A stretch of DNA of 44,546 nucleotides from a virus (IMGVR_UViG_3300008107_005346:1-44546); one strand, 5' to 3'. Shown: positions 23,483-31,043, counted from the first letter of the stretch. Numbers and translations are program-made. Notes: a model not told the origin generated them from the letters alone.

Positions 23483-24044
23483 TAGAACAATTATAGAAGA
23501 AAATGACGTATTTAGAAAATATAATTTTTCTTCTATAATCTCTCCGCAAGATGAATCTCTTGCAAAAACAGATATCAAAACAATAATTGAAAATGGGAAC
23601 TATTTTAAAAATAGTCCAAAATTTCAAACATCTGAAAACTTGTTTTCTAGACACGAACCACATTGGTTAAAATTTAGAATGAGTTTTATTTTTAGTTGTT
23701 TCATGCATATAGGGCGTGAAGTACAAATTAAAAATATGCAAGCGTGGAGTTTTATGACTAATAATGATATTGTTGAAGATCGTGAAGATCTTTGGCATAC
23801 TCATCATTTAACAAAACAAAATAATTCAATTTCAGGAATTTATTATTTGCATATTCCTGAAGATGCTGTTTATATGTTAAGCGGCACAGAATTTGCTCCT
23901 AATGGAATTACCTCTCCTGAACGAGTAGTAGTTACTCCAGGAAAGCAAAGTTGGATAGTTTATCCAAGTGACCAATGGCATAGACCAATGCCTACACAAA
24001 GCAATGGCTATAGATTTATTATAGCCGCAGATATGGAGTATTAA
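23466..24044 (+). CDS. 2OG-Fe(II) oxygenase-like protein (TTG start)
   Basis: The C-terminal half carries the double-stranded beta-helix pattern of small phage 2OG-Fe(II) oxygenases: DLWHTHHLTKQNNSISGIYY with candidate iron ligands, VVVTPGKQSWIVYPSDQWHRPMP (distal His) and YRFIIAADM with the Arg that would hold 2-oxoglutarate. The usual HxD is HxH here, so activity is uncertain. The frame begins with TTG at 23466 overlapping the glycosyltransferase; the first ATG would remove about 70 residues. Located directly after the glycosyltransferase, it could hydroxylate a base before sugar addition, which is inference. Confidence 0.62.
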   Translation: MSNSNNRTIIEENDVFRKYNFSSIISPQDESLAKTDIKTIIENGNYFKNSPKFQTSENLFSRHEPHWLKFRMSFIFSCFMHIGREVQIKNMQAWSFMTNNDIVEDREDLWHTHHLTKQNNSISGIYYLHIPEDAVYMLSGTEFAPNGITSPERVVVTPGKQSWIVYPSDQWHRPMPTQSNGYRFIIAADMEY

Positions 24045-24045
24045 A

Positions 24046-24348
24046 ATGAAATGGTATGACAAGTGGATCATGAATCGTGCTGAAAGAATCATGTACAAAC
24101 AAAGAGAGGAAAAAGAAATGAGTTATGGTCAAGTGGCTGTTAAATCAGCAAGATTGAGTGATGGTGGCTTAGACAGCCCCGCAGTGCGTTTTAAAATGTT
24201 CAAAGCTAGCGGTGGTACTATCATTGAAACTCAAGTTTATGATGAAAGAAAAGATAGACACGTAAACGGACTGTATGTCATAACCAATGACAAAAACTTA
24301 GGTGAAGAAATTGGTAAAATTTTGACACTGGAAAGTTTGAAAGTTTGA
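24046..24348 (+). CDS. Small unknown protein, 100 aa
   Basis: A charged, helical N-terminus (WYDKWIMNRAERIMYKQREE) precedes a beta-rich domain (VAVKSARLSDGGLDSPAVRF, GGTIIETQVYDERKD, NGLYVITNDKNLGEEIGKIL). An internal ATG at 24118, preceded by GAGGAAAAAG, would give a 76-residue form starting MSYGQ and may be the main start. No function recognised. A strong promoter for folE lies in the region after its stop. Confidence 0.72.
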   Translation: MKWYDKWIMNRAERIMYKQREEKEMSYGQVAVKSARLSDGGLDSPAVRFKMFKASGGTIIETQVYDERKDRHVNGLYVITNDKNLGEEIGKILTLESLKV

Positions 24349-24374
24349 CAAATGATCCTAAATAATGTTATAAT
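24345..24374 (+). promoter_or_regulatory. Sigma70-like promoter for folE, with CCTAAATAAT spacer
   Basis: TTGACA (24345-24350), an 18-base spacer and consensus TATAAT (24369-24374), 26 bases before the folE ATG. It is almost base-for-base the same as the queE promoter at 27959. Confidence 0.78.
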
Positions 24375-24400
24375 TAACTTGTTTAGTATAGGAATCGATA

Positions 24401-25150
24401 ATGATATCAAAAAGTAATGAAACAGGATTGGACGCAATGGCTGGCGATGGTGGCTACAAAGAAGCATACCTAGGCGATCATATTCGCTTTAAAATGAAAC
24501 GTGAAGGCAAACGTTTTTGGGCTGGCGACAACATTAGTGACTACTTACACGAAGGTGATATAGAAAAACTGATTGACGAAGCAACTCCGGCATTTGAACA
24601 AGTGCTCGATCGTTTGCTGATTGATCGTGAAAGCGATCCTAATTCACATGGCACAGCTCGTAGGCTTGCTAAAATGTACTTTAACGAAATAATGGCAGGA
24701 CGTTATGACCCAGCACCAGATTGTACAGCATTTCCAAATGACTCGGCGGATCGTTACGAAGGTATGTTGGTTGTTCGTAGTGAGTTGCGTAGTATGTGTA
24801 GCCATCATCACCAACCCGTTGCTGGCGTTGCTTATATTGGTATTATTGCTGCCGAGAAACTCATTGGACTCTCAAAGTACACCCGAATCGCACAGTGGTG
24901 TGCAAGACGAGGTACTCTCCAGGAGGAACTTTGTAATGACATTGCTAGGGAAATCAGCAAAGCAACAAACTCTAAAAACGTAGCAGTCTATATTCAAGCA
25001 ACACATGGTTGTTGTGAGAATCGCGGCATTATGGCACACAGTAGTCTTACACAAACTACAGTACTTACAGGATCATTTAAAACTGATCCTGGTGCAAAGA
25101 AAGAGTTCTTTGACAACATCAAATTGCAACAAGAGTTTGCTCCACGATGA
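24401..25150 (+). CDS. folE: GTP cyclohydrolase I
   Basis: This enzyme converts GTP to dihydroneopterin triphosphate, the first step toward folate and 7-deazaguanines. Core motifs in the 249-residue protein are SMCSHHHQPVAGVAYIG (residues 131-147, zinc Cys133 and His), KLIGLSKYTRIAQWCARRGT and the third zinc ligand region THGCCENRG (201-209). An N-terminal segment of about 50 residues precedes the usual start of the fold. With QueE, a DpdA-like enzyme and a possible QueD in the same region, the 7-deazaguanine route is the likely purpose. Folate supply for the nearby ThyA/DHFR pair is an alternative. Confidence 0.93.
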   Translation: MISKSNETGLDAMAGDGGYKEAYLGDHIRFKMKREGKRFWAGDNISDYLHEGDIEKLIDEATPAFEQVLDRLLIDRESDPNSHGTARRLAKMYFNEIMAGRYDPAPDCTAFPNDSADRYEGMLVVRSELRSMCSHHHQPVAGVAYIGIIAAEKLIGLSKYTRIAQWCARRGTLQEELCNDIAREISKATNSKNVAVYIQATHGCCENRGIMAHSSLTQTTVLTGSFKTDPGAKKEFFDNIKLQQEFAPR

Positions 25151-25323
25151 ATTTAGACTTTGATCAGCAACACCAGTATTATTTAGAGTACAACATTAAA
25201 GCCGTAGAGTTGGGTAAAATGTGTAATCAGTATCCTGCGCTTCAAAAAGCGTGGGATCAATTTAAAACTGTTTACGAACTTTGTAAGGAAGAAAACGATG
25301 AAGATTACCAGTCATTTCCTTAA
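25147..25323 (+). CDS. Short unknown protein, 58 aa
   Basis: The ATG overlaps the folE stop (ATGA) and reads MNLDFDQQHQYYLEYNIKAV. It is a helical, Tyr/Gln-rich, acidic protein ending ENDEDYQSFP. The frame is complete and overlaps the cupin gene start by 26 bases, filling an otherwise empty gap. Its coupling to both neighbours argues that it is real. No function recognised. Confidence 0.7.
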   Translation: MNLDFDQQHQYYLEYNIKAVELGKMCNQYPALQKAWDQFKTVYELCKEENDEDYQSFP

Positions 25324-25780
25324 TTGGCTCGAATCTAAAGACCGTAAACGTGTTATTATGGACCGTACTTGCGATGAGCCTTTACTTACACGTTACTACT
25401 TGTTCTTAAAGGATCGTAAAACATTTCCGTTTAACGTATTCTTGCACAAGTTCCATAAGGGTGATCCAGGCGATGTACACGATCATCCTTGGCCGTATGC
25501 TACACTGATACTAGCAGGCGGTTACTATGAATACACACCTAATTTTGAATATGGCAAAATGGTTGGTGAAACTAAACATTGGCGTGGCCCTGGACATTTT
25601 AGACTTTGTAGTGCTAACAGTTATCACCGTATTGAATTAAAAGAGGGTGTAACACCCTGGACTTTGTTTATGCCAGGCCCACAACGACAAGAATGGGGAT
25701 TCTGGGTAAACAACAAATGGATACATAACAATCAATACTTAAAGGACAAGTATGAACAAGCGCATAATAACATACACTGA
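25298..25780 (+). CDS. Cupin-fold protein
   Basis: The 160-residue protein shows the two cupin motifs: GDPGDVHDHPWPYATLILAG (motif 1 with a HxH metal site, about 51-71) and SANSYHRIELKEGVTPWTLF (motif 2 His, about 109-128). The end GPQRQEWGFW resembles small phage cupins often labelled dioxygenase-like. Metal binding is likely; the substrate is unknown. AAGGAAG precedes the ATG. Lying between folE and a phosphoribosyltransferase, it may act in nucleotide or base chemistry, which is inference. Confidence 0.72.
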   Translation: MKITSHFLNWLESKDRKRVIMDRTCDEPLLTRYYLFLKDRKTFPFNVFLHKFHKGDPGDVHDHPWPYATLILAGGYYEYTPNFEYGKMVGETKHWRGPGHFRLCSANSYHRIELKEGVTPWTLFMPGPQRQEWGFWVNNKWIHNNQYLKDKYEQAHNNIH

Positions 25781-26306
25781 ATTTAAAAATTTAGTCAGCA
25801 GTCTGTGTAGACAGATAACTCTTAGTGACTGGAAACCAGATTACATTGTTGGTATTAGCAGAGGCGGTCTTTTACCAGCAGTTATGATTAGTCATTACTT
25901 GAATGTTCCAATGCGCCCATTGCAAGTAAGTTTGCGAGATGGTGGCGAGTGTGTTAGCGACCTTGGCATGGCAGAAGATGCATACGGTTATGTCAATATA
26001 GAAGACAGAGAATTTAATGATGGTGAAACTAGTAATGTTTTATCTAGAAAAAATATATTAATAGTAGATGATATTAATGATCAAGGTAACACAGTTAATT
26101 GGATATTAGATGATTGGCCAAGTGGATGTATGCCCAATGATAAATCTTGGGAAACTGTTTGGAACAACAATGTAAAGTTTGCTGTATTATTTGATAATCT
26201 AGCCAGTAAAGCATCTGTTAAAATGGACTTTGCAGGTGAGGAAATTAATAAAGCAGAGAATGATGTTTGGATTGAATTTCCTTACGAGGAGTGGTGGACA
26301 AAATGA
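25752..26306 (+). CDS. Phosphoribosyltransferase
   Basis: KNILIVDDINDQGNT (about residues 100-114) is the PRPP-binding signature of type I phosphoribosyltransferases, and PDYIVGISRGGLLPAVMISH (about 29-48) is the PPi loop and following helix. The hood region with YVNIEDREFND resembles purine (xanthine/guanine) transferases, so salvage of a purine or deazapurine base is plausible. The substrate is not determined. It starts inside the end of the cupin gene and overlaps the HIT gene by 4 bases. Confidence 0.84.
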   Translation: MNKRIITYTEFKNLVSSLCRQITLSDWKPDYIVGISRGGLLPAVMISHYLNVPMRPLQVSLRDGGECVSDLGMAEDAYGYVNIEDREFNDGETSNVLSRKNILIVDDINDQGNTVNWILDDWPSGCMPNDKSWETVWNNNVKFAVLFDNLASKASVKMDFAGEEINKAENDVWIEFPYEEWWTK

Positions 26307-26701
26307 CAGACTTATATAAAATAGTTCCAACTGAACCACCATTTATAGAAGATTCAAAAAATGCTCCGTGGGACAATTTAATTGAAGAAGACTTCCACGT
26401 TAAAGTATTTGCAGACAAATATCCAGTTACAGAAGGACATTTGTTATTTGTACCAAAGTACAACACTACACATGTTTTAGCAGACGCTATGAACGATGCT
26501 GTTCAGTTAGGAATAAAAAAAGTACAAGCAGGCGAGTGGGACGGATTTAATGTAGGTATTAATATTGGGTTATCTGCAGGACAAACAGTAGATTGGCCAC
26601 ATGTACATTTAATCCCAAGACGTAAAGGAGACATGGAAGATCCAACAGGCGGAGTAAGGCATGTCATTCCAGAAAAAGGTAACTATAGGAAATCAAAATG
26701 A
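26303..26701 (+). CDS. HIT-family nucleotide hydrolase-like protein
   Basis: The ATG at 26303 is chosen because GAGGAG lies upstream and it overlaps the previous stop (ATGA); a GTG at 26291 would add four residues. The 132-residue protein has a HIT-like fold: VTEGHLLFVPKYNTTH, FNVGINIGLSAGQTVDWPH and the catalytic triad region WPHVHLIPRRKGD. The first His of the HxHxH triad is Trp here, while the two later His remain. Histidine-triad proteins hydrolyse or transfer AMP from dinucleotides. Activity could be altered by the substitution. Confidence 0.8.
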   Translation: MTDLYKIVPTEPPFIEDSKNAPWDNLIEEDFHVKVFADKYPVTEGHLLFVPKYNTTHVLADAMNDAVQLGIKKVQAGEWDGFNVGINIGLSAGQTVDWPHVHLIPRRKGDMEDPTGGVRHVIPEKGNYRKSK

Positions 26702-26901
26702 GACAACAAATTGTAGGCACATTAAAACAACACTTTGAAGCACACATTCTTAAACACAAAATGAATGTCGATATCATGCTAGCGAATCCAATGGCTATTC
26801 ACGATCACACAGATTTAATGGATGCTATTGAAAAAGAAGTTGCGCAAATTGCAGAGTATATGGACAAACTAGAAGTAATGGAAAAATACTTTAAGGATTA
26901 A
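26698..26901 (+). CDS. Short helical protein, 67 aa
   Basis: A helical protein (MRQQIVGTLKQHFEAHILKH, then LMDAIEKEVAQIAEYMDKLE) with coiled-coil character and no catalytic motif. ATG overlaps the HIT gene's stop. Function unknown. Confidence 0.72.
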   Translation: MRQQIVGTLKQHFEAHILKHKMNVDIMLANPMAIHDHTDLMDAIEKEVAQIAEYMDKLEVMEKYFKD

Positions 26902-26903
26902 TT

Positions 26904-27077
26904 ATGAAATGTCAGACTTGTGGTAACGAATATAGTGCAACTTGTGATTATAGACAAGGCAGATGTCCGCATCATACACCAATTCTAACAAACTATCATT
27001 TTAGATATGTTAATCTATGGCAATCAATCAAAAACTTTTTTACAAAAGGCGACTGCGACTGCGGTCATAAACATTGA
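26904..27077 (+). CDS. Small zinc-ribbon-like protein, 57 aa
   Basis: MKCQTCGNEYSATCDYRQGR is followed by CPHH and a C-terminal CDCGHKH, giving four clustered Cys at the N-terminus and a second Cys/His cluster. This suits zinc binding. The frame is complete, starts 2 bases after the previous stop and ends 1 base before the next ATG. I recall similar short proteins in marine T4-like phages. Function unknown. Confidence 0.74.
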   Translation: MKCQTCGNEYSATCDYRQGRCPHHTPILTNYHFRYVNLWQSIKNFFTKGDCDCGHKH

Positions 27078-27078
27078 T

Positions 27079-27597
27079 ATGGCACAACTATATAAGATTA
27101 CTCCTTTAGAAAAGAAAAACATAGAATTTTATGTTGACGTTTACGAAACACTACCTAACGGTGATGTTAGAGGTTTTATAGTAAGCGAGTGGTATCGATG
27201 GGGTCAAGGGTTCCGTGAATTAGATGATCCTGTATTAGACTACGGTCATGGTGTAAATTCTATATATTGTAATACTAGTATTGGTTGGGGCTGTGAACTA
27301 GATGACTTATGTTCAGTACATATTGAATTTCAAGGCGAGTTTACTGACGAAGAAAAAGAAGAAATTGAAAATCGATGCCGTGGAGATTTAGAAGACGATG
27401 AAGGTCGATGGGGCACGGCTTGGATCTATGATGGTGACCACGCATGGCAAGTTGAAGATGATGGCGTTCTCATTTATGGACCAGTAAAAATTGACCTTGT
27501 TGATGAGGATTCATATAACGAAGTTATTAAAGAAGATATTGGTATTGAAAAATATCAAGCTACTTCTTGGCCATTTGATACTAAAAAAGATGAGTGA
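27079..27597 (+). CDS. Acidic unknown protein, 172 aa
   Basis: The ATG at 27079 (MAQLYKITPLEKKN) is chosen because it follows the zinc-ribbon stop directly. An in-frame ATG at 27007 would overlap that gene and give an unlikely sequence. The protein is acidic and rich in Trp/Asp/Glu (DDLCSVHIEFQGEFTDEEKE, DGDHAWQVEDDGVLIYGPVK). Low pI and beta content suggest a soluble protein, possibly a mimic or inhibitor, but there is no direct evidence. It overlaps the next start by 8 bases. Confidence 0.72.
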   Translation: MAQLYKITPLEKKNIEFYVDVYETLPNGDVRGFIVSEWYRWGQGFRELDDPVLDYGHGVNSIYCNTSIGWGCELDDLCSVHIEFQGEFTDEEKEEIENRCRGDLEDDEGRWGTAWIYDGDHAWQVEDDGVLIYGPVKIDLVDEDSYNEVIKEDIGIEKYQATSWPFDTKKDE

Positions 27598-27790
27598 CAC
27601 AACCGTAAAAGTTACATGGGATAATCAAAACGGGTTTTGGTGGAACGAAACTTGTTCTATGGTATTAGAAGTATTTGGTCTACCTGGAGGACGTTATACT
27701 AGTCATCCTGACCAAGATGCCATGTTTTTCATTTTTAATAATGTAAAGGATGCAAATCTATGTCGAATACTACTAAGCGAGAGATTGTAA
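27590..27790 (+). CDS. Short unknown protein, 66 aa
   Basis: The ATG at 27590 gives MSDTTVKVTWDNQNGFWWNE with FGLPGGRYTSHPDQDAMFFI and ends in ILLSERL. Longer in-frame extensions upstream overlap the previous gene and read as poor protein. The Gly-Gly-Arg-Tyr and aromatic-rich core look conserved. Function unknown; overlaps the next gene by 31 bases. Confidence 0.7.
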   Translation: MSDTTVKVTWDNQNGFWWNETCSMVLEVFGLPGGRYTSHPDQDAMFFIFNNVKDANLCRILLSERL

Positions 27791-27978
27791 AAATATCACT
27801 ATTGTTTATTGTAGCCATTTTTGCTTTAGGTGCAACAATGTATTACAGTATTCCAAAAAAGGGAGATGTGATCATAATTGATTGTAGACTATCTGAAATA
27901 AGTCCAGATATTCCAATTTGGGCAAAACAAGAATGTCGTAAAAAACAATTAGAATCATTTGACAAATATCCTAAATAA
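27760..27978 (+). CDS. Small single-pass membrane protein, 72 aa
   Basis: After a short basic N-terminus (MSNTTKREIVK), ISLLFIVAIFALGATMYYSI forms one membrane span. A 40-residue hydrophilic C-terminal part holds two Cys (IIDCRLSEIS and KQECRKK) that could form a disulphide outside the cytoplasm. No lipobox is seen. The queE promoter lies inside its 3' end. Possible roles in superinfection exclusion or lysis control are speculation. Confidence 0.68.
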   Translation: MSNTTKREIVKISLLFIVAIFALGATMYYSIPKKGDVIIIDCRLSEISPDIPIWAKQECRKKQLESFDKYPK

Positions 27979-27987
27979 TAGTATAAT
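27959..27987 (+). promoter_or_regulatory. Sigma70-like promoter for queE, with CCTAAATAAT spacer
   Basis: TTGACA (27959-27964), a 17-base spacer and TATAAT (27982-27987), 22 bases before the queE ATG and inside the end of the membrane-protein gene. Its -35, first spacer bases, CCTAAATAAT and -10 nearly repeat the folE promoter. Confidence 0.78.
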
Positions 27988-28009
27988 AAATTATAAATTG
28001 GAATCATAT

Positions 28010-28915
28010 ATGGAAAAAATTAGATACAGCGAAATGTTTTATAGTGTACAAGGCGAAGGTCGCTTTGTAGGAGTGCCCAGTGTTTTCTTTAGAACATTTG
28101 GTTGCAATTTTGAATGTAGAGGCTTTGGTCAGCCACGTGATAACTTTATCCCAATTGATCAAATGCCACACAACAACGATCCAAGAGCAAATCCAGATCA
28201 TCCAAATGCATATAAGAGTTTTGAAGAATTACCAGTTAGTAACATTGGTTGTGATACAAGCGCCAGCTGGAGTGCAAAATACAAACATTTAGCCACTTGG
28301 GACACTGTAGATATCATTGCTGAAAAACTAACCGCAATGACTCCAGAAGGTAAGTGGACTTGTGATAATGGTCAAGATGTACATCTTGTTATTACAGGTG
28401 GCGAGCCATTAATGTGGCAAAAGCAAATAGCGGCTTTGCTAAAACAGCCGCAATTTAAAGATATTAAAAACGTAACATTTGAGACAAACACTACGCATGA
28501 ACTAAAGCAAGACTTTATTCAAATGATGCTAGACCTTAGTTTTGGTCCTTCTAGAGATCCAAACTACTTTGTTAAATTTACATGGAGTTGCAGTCCTAAG
28601 TTAACTAGTTCAGGTGAAGCGTGGGAAGAAGCAATTAAGCCAGAAGTTGCGGCTCAATATTACGGTCTTCCTGGTAGAAACTTTTATTTTAAATTTGTTG
28701 TAACTGATGAACAAGATGTTTTAGAAGTTGAAAAAGCTATTGCACTTTATAAGGAAAAAGAAATATTCTGTGATGTTTATTTGATGCCTTGTGGTGCAAC
28801 TCAAGAAGGACAGGCTAAGACTGCACGCCAAGTTGCAGAACTTTGTTTACAAAAAGGTTTTAAATTTAGTCCTAGATTGCATGTGGACTTGTTTGGAAAC
28901 GCATGGGGAACTTAA
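28010..28915 (+). CDS. queE: QueE-like 7-carboxy-7-deazaguanine synthase (radical SAM)
   Basis: It converts carboxy-tetrahydropterin to 7-carboxy-7-deazaguanine. The start YSEMFYSVQGEGRFVGVPS is typical of QueE, followed by FRTFGCNFEC (Cys32, Cys36) and only much later GCDTSASWS (Cys81). The expected CxxxCxxC cluster is thus split by a 44-residue insertion, and CDT..SW retains the usual post-cluster context. GGEPLMW matches the SAM-binding GGEP motif. At 301 residues it is longer than cellular QueE (about 210-250). The ATG at 28010 is preferred over an in-frame TTG at 27959 within the promoter. It probably works with FolE and the DpdA-like enzyme. Confidence 0.88.
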   Translation: MEKIRYSEMFYSVQGEGRFVGVPSVFFRTFGCNFECRGFGQPRDNFIPIDQMPHNNDPRANPDHPNAYKSFEELPVSNIGCDTSASWSAKYKHLATWDTVDIIAEKLTAMTPEGKWTCDNGQDVHLVITGGEPLMWQKQIAALLKQPQFKDIKNVTFETNTTHELKQDFIQMMLDLSFGPSRDPNYFVKFTWSCSPKLTSSGEAWEEAIKPEVAAQYYGLPGRNFYFKFVVTDEQDVLEVEKAIALYKEKEIFCDVYLMPCGATQEGQAKTARQVAELCLQKGFKFSPRLHVDLFGNAWGT

Positions 28916-28916
28916 T

Positions 28917-29363
28917 ATGGTAACTAGAAAAACAACTGTAGTAAAAGAAGAGCCAGTTAAAAAAACTACTCGAAAAAGAACAGTGGCTGCTGAAGATAAG
29001 ACTATTGCAAAATCTTATAAAGAAAAGCCAGCAACAAAACCTAGAGCTAAAAAAGAAACTAGTCAATCTATTTCAAAAGCAGAAGCTACTAGAAAAAAAT
29101 TGCCGTGGGTAGCAGTACTAGAAACACACGTCAATCCTGACAATCCGTCAAATGGATTCTTTGAACTTGACTGGAACGAGTACTTTATAGTACAATTAAA
29201 AGGTCACGGTTACGATGGTCCAACTGAAGAAAGCATCGTTGATGTTTGGTTCCAAAATTTATGTAGGAACATTGGCAGTGAAGAAGGTGTAAACATGGAA
29301 CGTAGAGGAAGTGGTTACATCAATATAAACAATTTAGGCAACGGCAAATCGGAAGTAAGTTAA
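28917..29363 (+). CDS. Unknown protein with Lys/Arg-rich N-terminal tail, 148 aa
   Basis: The ATG at 28917 follows the queE stop by one base; an upstream in-frame start at 28791 would overlap queE. Residues 1-60 are highly basic (VKKTTRKRTVAAEDKT, KPATKPRAKKETS) and probably disordered, fit for DNA or RNA binding. Residues 65-148 form a compact domain (LPWVAVLETHVNPDNP, FFELDWNEYFIVQLKGHGYD). No known family recognised. The next gene starts on its last base. Confidence 0.72.
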   Translation: MVTRKTTVVKEEPVKKTTRKRTVAAEDKTIAKSYKEKPATKPRAKKETSQSISKAEATRKKLPWVAVLETHVNPDNPSNGFFELDWNEYFIVQLKGHGYDGPTEESIVDVWFQNLCRNIGSEEGVNMERRGSGYININNLGNGKSEVS

Positions 29364-30346
29364 TGTCATATATACTCGTAGATACTGCAAACACGTTTTT
29401 TCGTGCTAGGCATGCAATTAAAGGTGATCTTGAAACTAAGATTGGAATGAGTTTACACGTCACTTTTAACAGTGTCAGAAAAGCATGGAATGACTTTAAT
29501 GGCAGTCATGTTATCTTCTGCCTCGAAGGTCGCTCGTGGCGCAAAGATCACTACGGGCCATATAAACGTAATAGGTCAGATGCAAGAGCCGCTCATAACG
29601 AAAAAGAAGCAGAAGAAGAAAGAGTCTTTTGGGAAACGTTTGATCAGTTTAAGCAGTTTGTTACTGAAAAGACTAACTGTACAGTATTACAAAATCCACA
29701 GCTTGAAGCAGACGATTTGATTGCTGGTTGGGTGCAAAGTCATCCAAATGACAACCACGTTATTATTTCAACTGATGGCGATTTTGCACAACTAATTGCC
29801 CCGAATGTTAAACAATATAACGGAGTAAGTGAAGTTACAACTACTCACGAAGGTTATTTTGATTCAAAAGGTAAACGAGTTAAAGACAAAAAAACAGGAG
29901 AAGAAAAACCTGCTCCTAATCCAGAGTGGTTACTTTTTGAGAAATGTATGCGTGGCGATACGAGTGATAATATCTTCTCAGCATATCCTGGTGTAAGGAC
30001 TAAAGGAACAAAAAGTAAAGTTGGTCTTATTGAAGCGTTTGAAGATCGCAGTACTAAAGGCTATGCTTGGAATAATCTCATGCTCCAAAAGTGGGTTGAT
30101 CATGAAGGTGCAGAGCATAGAGTTTTGGACGACTATCAACGTAATCGACTACTTTGTGATTTGTCTGCACAGCCAGAAGCTATTAGACAAATAATTGACG
30201 AAACAATTAAGACTAATGCTGTTTCAAAAGAAGTAGGTCAAGTAGGTGTTAAAATGTTAAAATTTTGTGCCAGTTATGAACTTACCAAAATTAGTGAAAA
30301 CATTCAAACTTATGCTGACCCATTTAATGCTAGATACCAAAAATAA
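29363..30346 (+). CDS. rnh: 5'-3' exonuclease / RNase H (T4 Rnh-like FEN family)
   Basis: The 327-residue protein matches the FEN/5'-nuclease family: YILVDTANTFFRAR (first metal Asp, residue 7), GRSWRKDHYGPYKRNR (the basic helical-clamp arch), LEADDLIAGW and IISTDGDFAQLI (metal-binding Asp clusters), and MRGDTSDNI with further Asp. In T4 this enzyme removes RNA primers from lagging strands. The length is close to T4 Rnh (305). It follows the basic unknown gene with a one-base overlap. Confidence 0.88.
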   Translation: MSYILVDTANTFFRARHAIKGDLETKIGMSLHVTFNSVRKAWNDFNGSHVIFCLEGRSWRKDHYGPYKRNRSDARAAHNEKEAEEERVFWETFDQFKQFVTEKTNCTVLQNPQLEADDLIAGWVQSHPNDNHVIISTDGDFAQLIAPNVKQYNGVSEVTTTHEGYFDSKGKRVKDKKTGEEKPAPNPEWLLFEKCMRGDTSDNIFSAYPGVRTKGTKSKVGLIEAFEDRSTKGYAWNNLMLQKWVDHEGAEHRVLDDYQRNRLLCDLSAQPEAIRQIIDETIKTNAVSKEVGQVGVKMLKFCASYELTKISENIQTYADPFNARYQK

Positions 30347-30361
30347 AAAAAGGGGAGTTAT

Positions 30362-30835
30362 ATGACATTACCATGTGCTAAACCATTAATCCCAAATAAA
30401 GAGTGGATAGTTGAAACTAACGGAATTAAATTAGGAACGTTAAGTAAAGAAAAATCAGGTTATGTATTTTTTGCTAACGGAACTAAAATTGAATTTCATG
30501 ACTTGAAAGAAGTAGAACAGGCTATGGACTTAATTGTTGAAACTCCATACTCTGTCAAAGCAAGTAAGACCAAAGATGTTTACGGTTACGAAACTAAAAC
30601 ATTTCCACACAATCCATTATATGATGTACAACGTAAACTTCCAATTTATACAAAAAGTGCAAAGAGTATTAGTAGACATTGTGCTGGTCATTATTTGATT
30701 AAATTTCCAAAAGGCTGGGTCAAAAGTCATTGTCCAAAATTAATTACTTTGGAAAGATATCCTTATCGTGGACCATTTCATACAGACGCAGAAGTAAGAC
30801 TTGAACTTTCAAAGGCACATCGTGAACGAGATTAA
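30362..30835 (+). CDS. Unknown protein, 157 aa
   Basis: A strong AGGGGAG Shine-Dalgarno precedes the ATG. The protein starts MTLPCAKPLIPNKEWIVETN, has beta-rich segments and a C-terminal block with CAGHYLIKFPKGWVKSHCPK and LERYPYRGPFH. Paired Cys/His residues may bind a metal. I recall similar proteins in marine T4-like phages without a function. Confidence 0.72.
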   Translation: MTLPCAKPLIPNKEWIVETNGIKLGTLSKEKSGYVFFANGTKIEFHDLKEVEQAMDLIVETPYSVKASKTKDVYGYETKTFPHNPLYDVQRKLPIYTKSAKSISRHCAGHYLIKFPKGWVKSHCPKLITLERYPYRGPFHTDAEVRLELSKAHRERD

Positions 30836-31043
30836 TAACTATATAATTGAAGATTTTGCTAGTAAAGTTTATACCGCTAAAAAGACAAATCAAAAACAAA
30901 TTGTGCTAGATATTAAAGAAGCACAGATATTGGTAGAAAATCTTACATTAGTACTAGCAAGGGCAGTTGGTAACCTTGATAAAGCCGTCAAAACAAGCGA
31001 TGACGGGGTAATTTCAGTGTCGATGGATGGCGGTACTTTTTAA
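30822..31043 (+). CDS. Short unknown protein, 73 aa (GTG start)
   Basis: The GTG at 30822 has AAAGG 6 bases upstream; an in-frame TTG at 30801 would add seven residues. No ATG is available near the start. The protein (NEINNYIIEDFASKVYTAKK, then LDIKEAQILVENLTLVLARA) is mostly helical and ends VISVSMDGGTF. Function unknown. It overlaps the preceding gene by 14 bases. Confidence 0.65.
   Translation: MNEINNYIIEDFASKVYTAKKTNQKQIVLDIKEAQILVENLTLVLARAVGNLDKAVKTSDDGVISVSMDGGTF

Noticed and set aside
27007-27078. Extended N-terminus for the acidic protein at 27079
   Set aside because: The extra segment overlaps the zinc-ribbon-like gene and has an atypical sequence; the ATG at 27079 directly follows the stop of that gene.
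28791-28916. Extended N-terminus for the basic protein after queE
   Set aside because: It would overlap queE by 125 bases; the ATG at 28917 one base after the queE stop is more natural.
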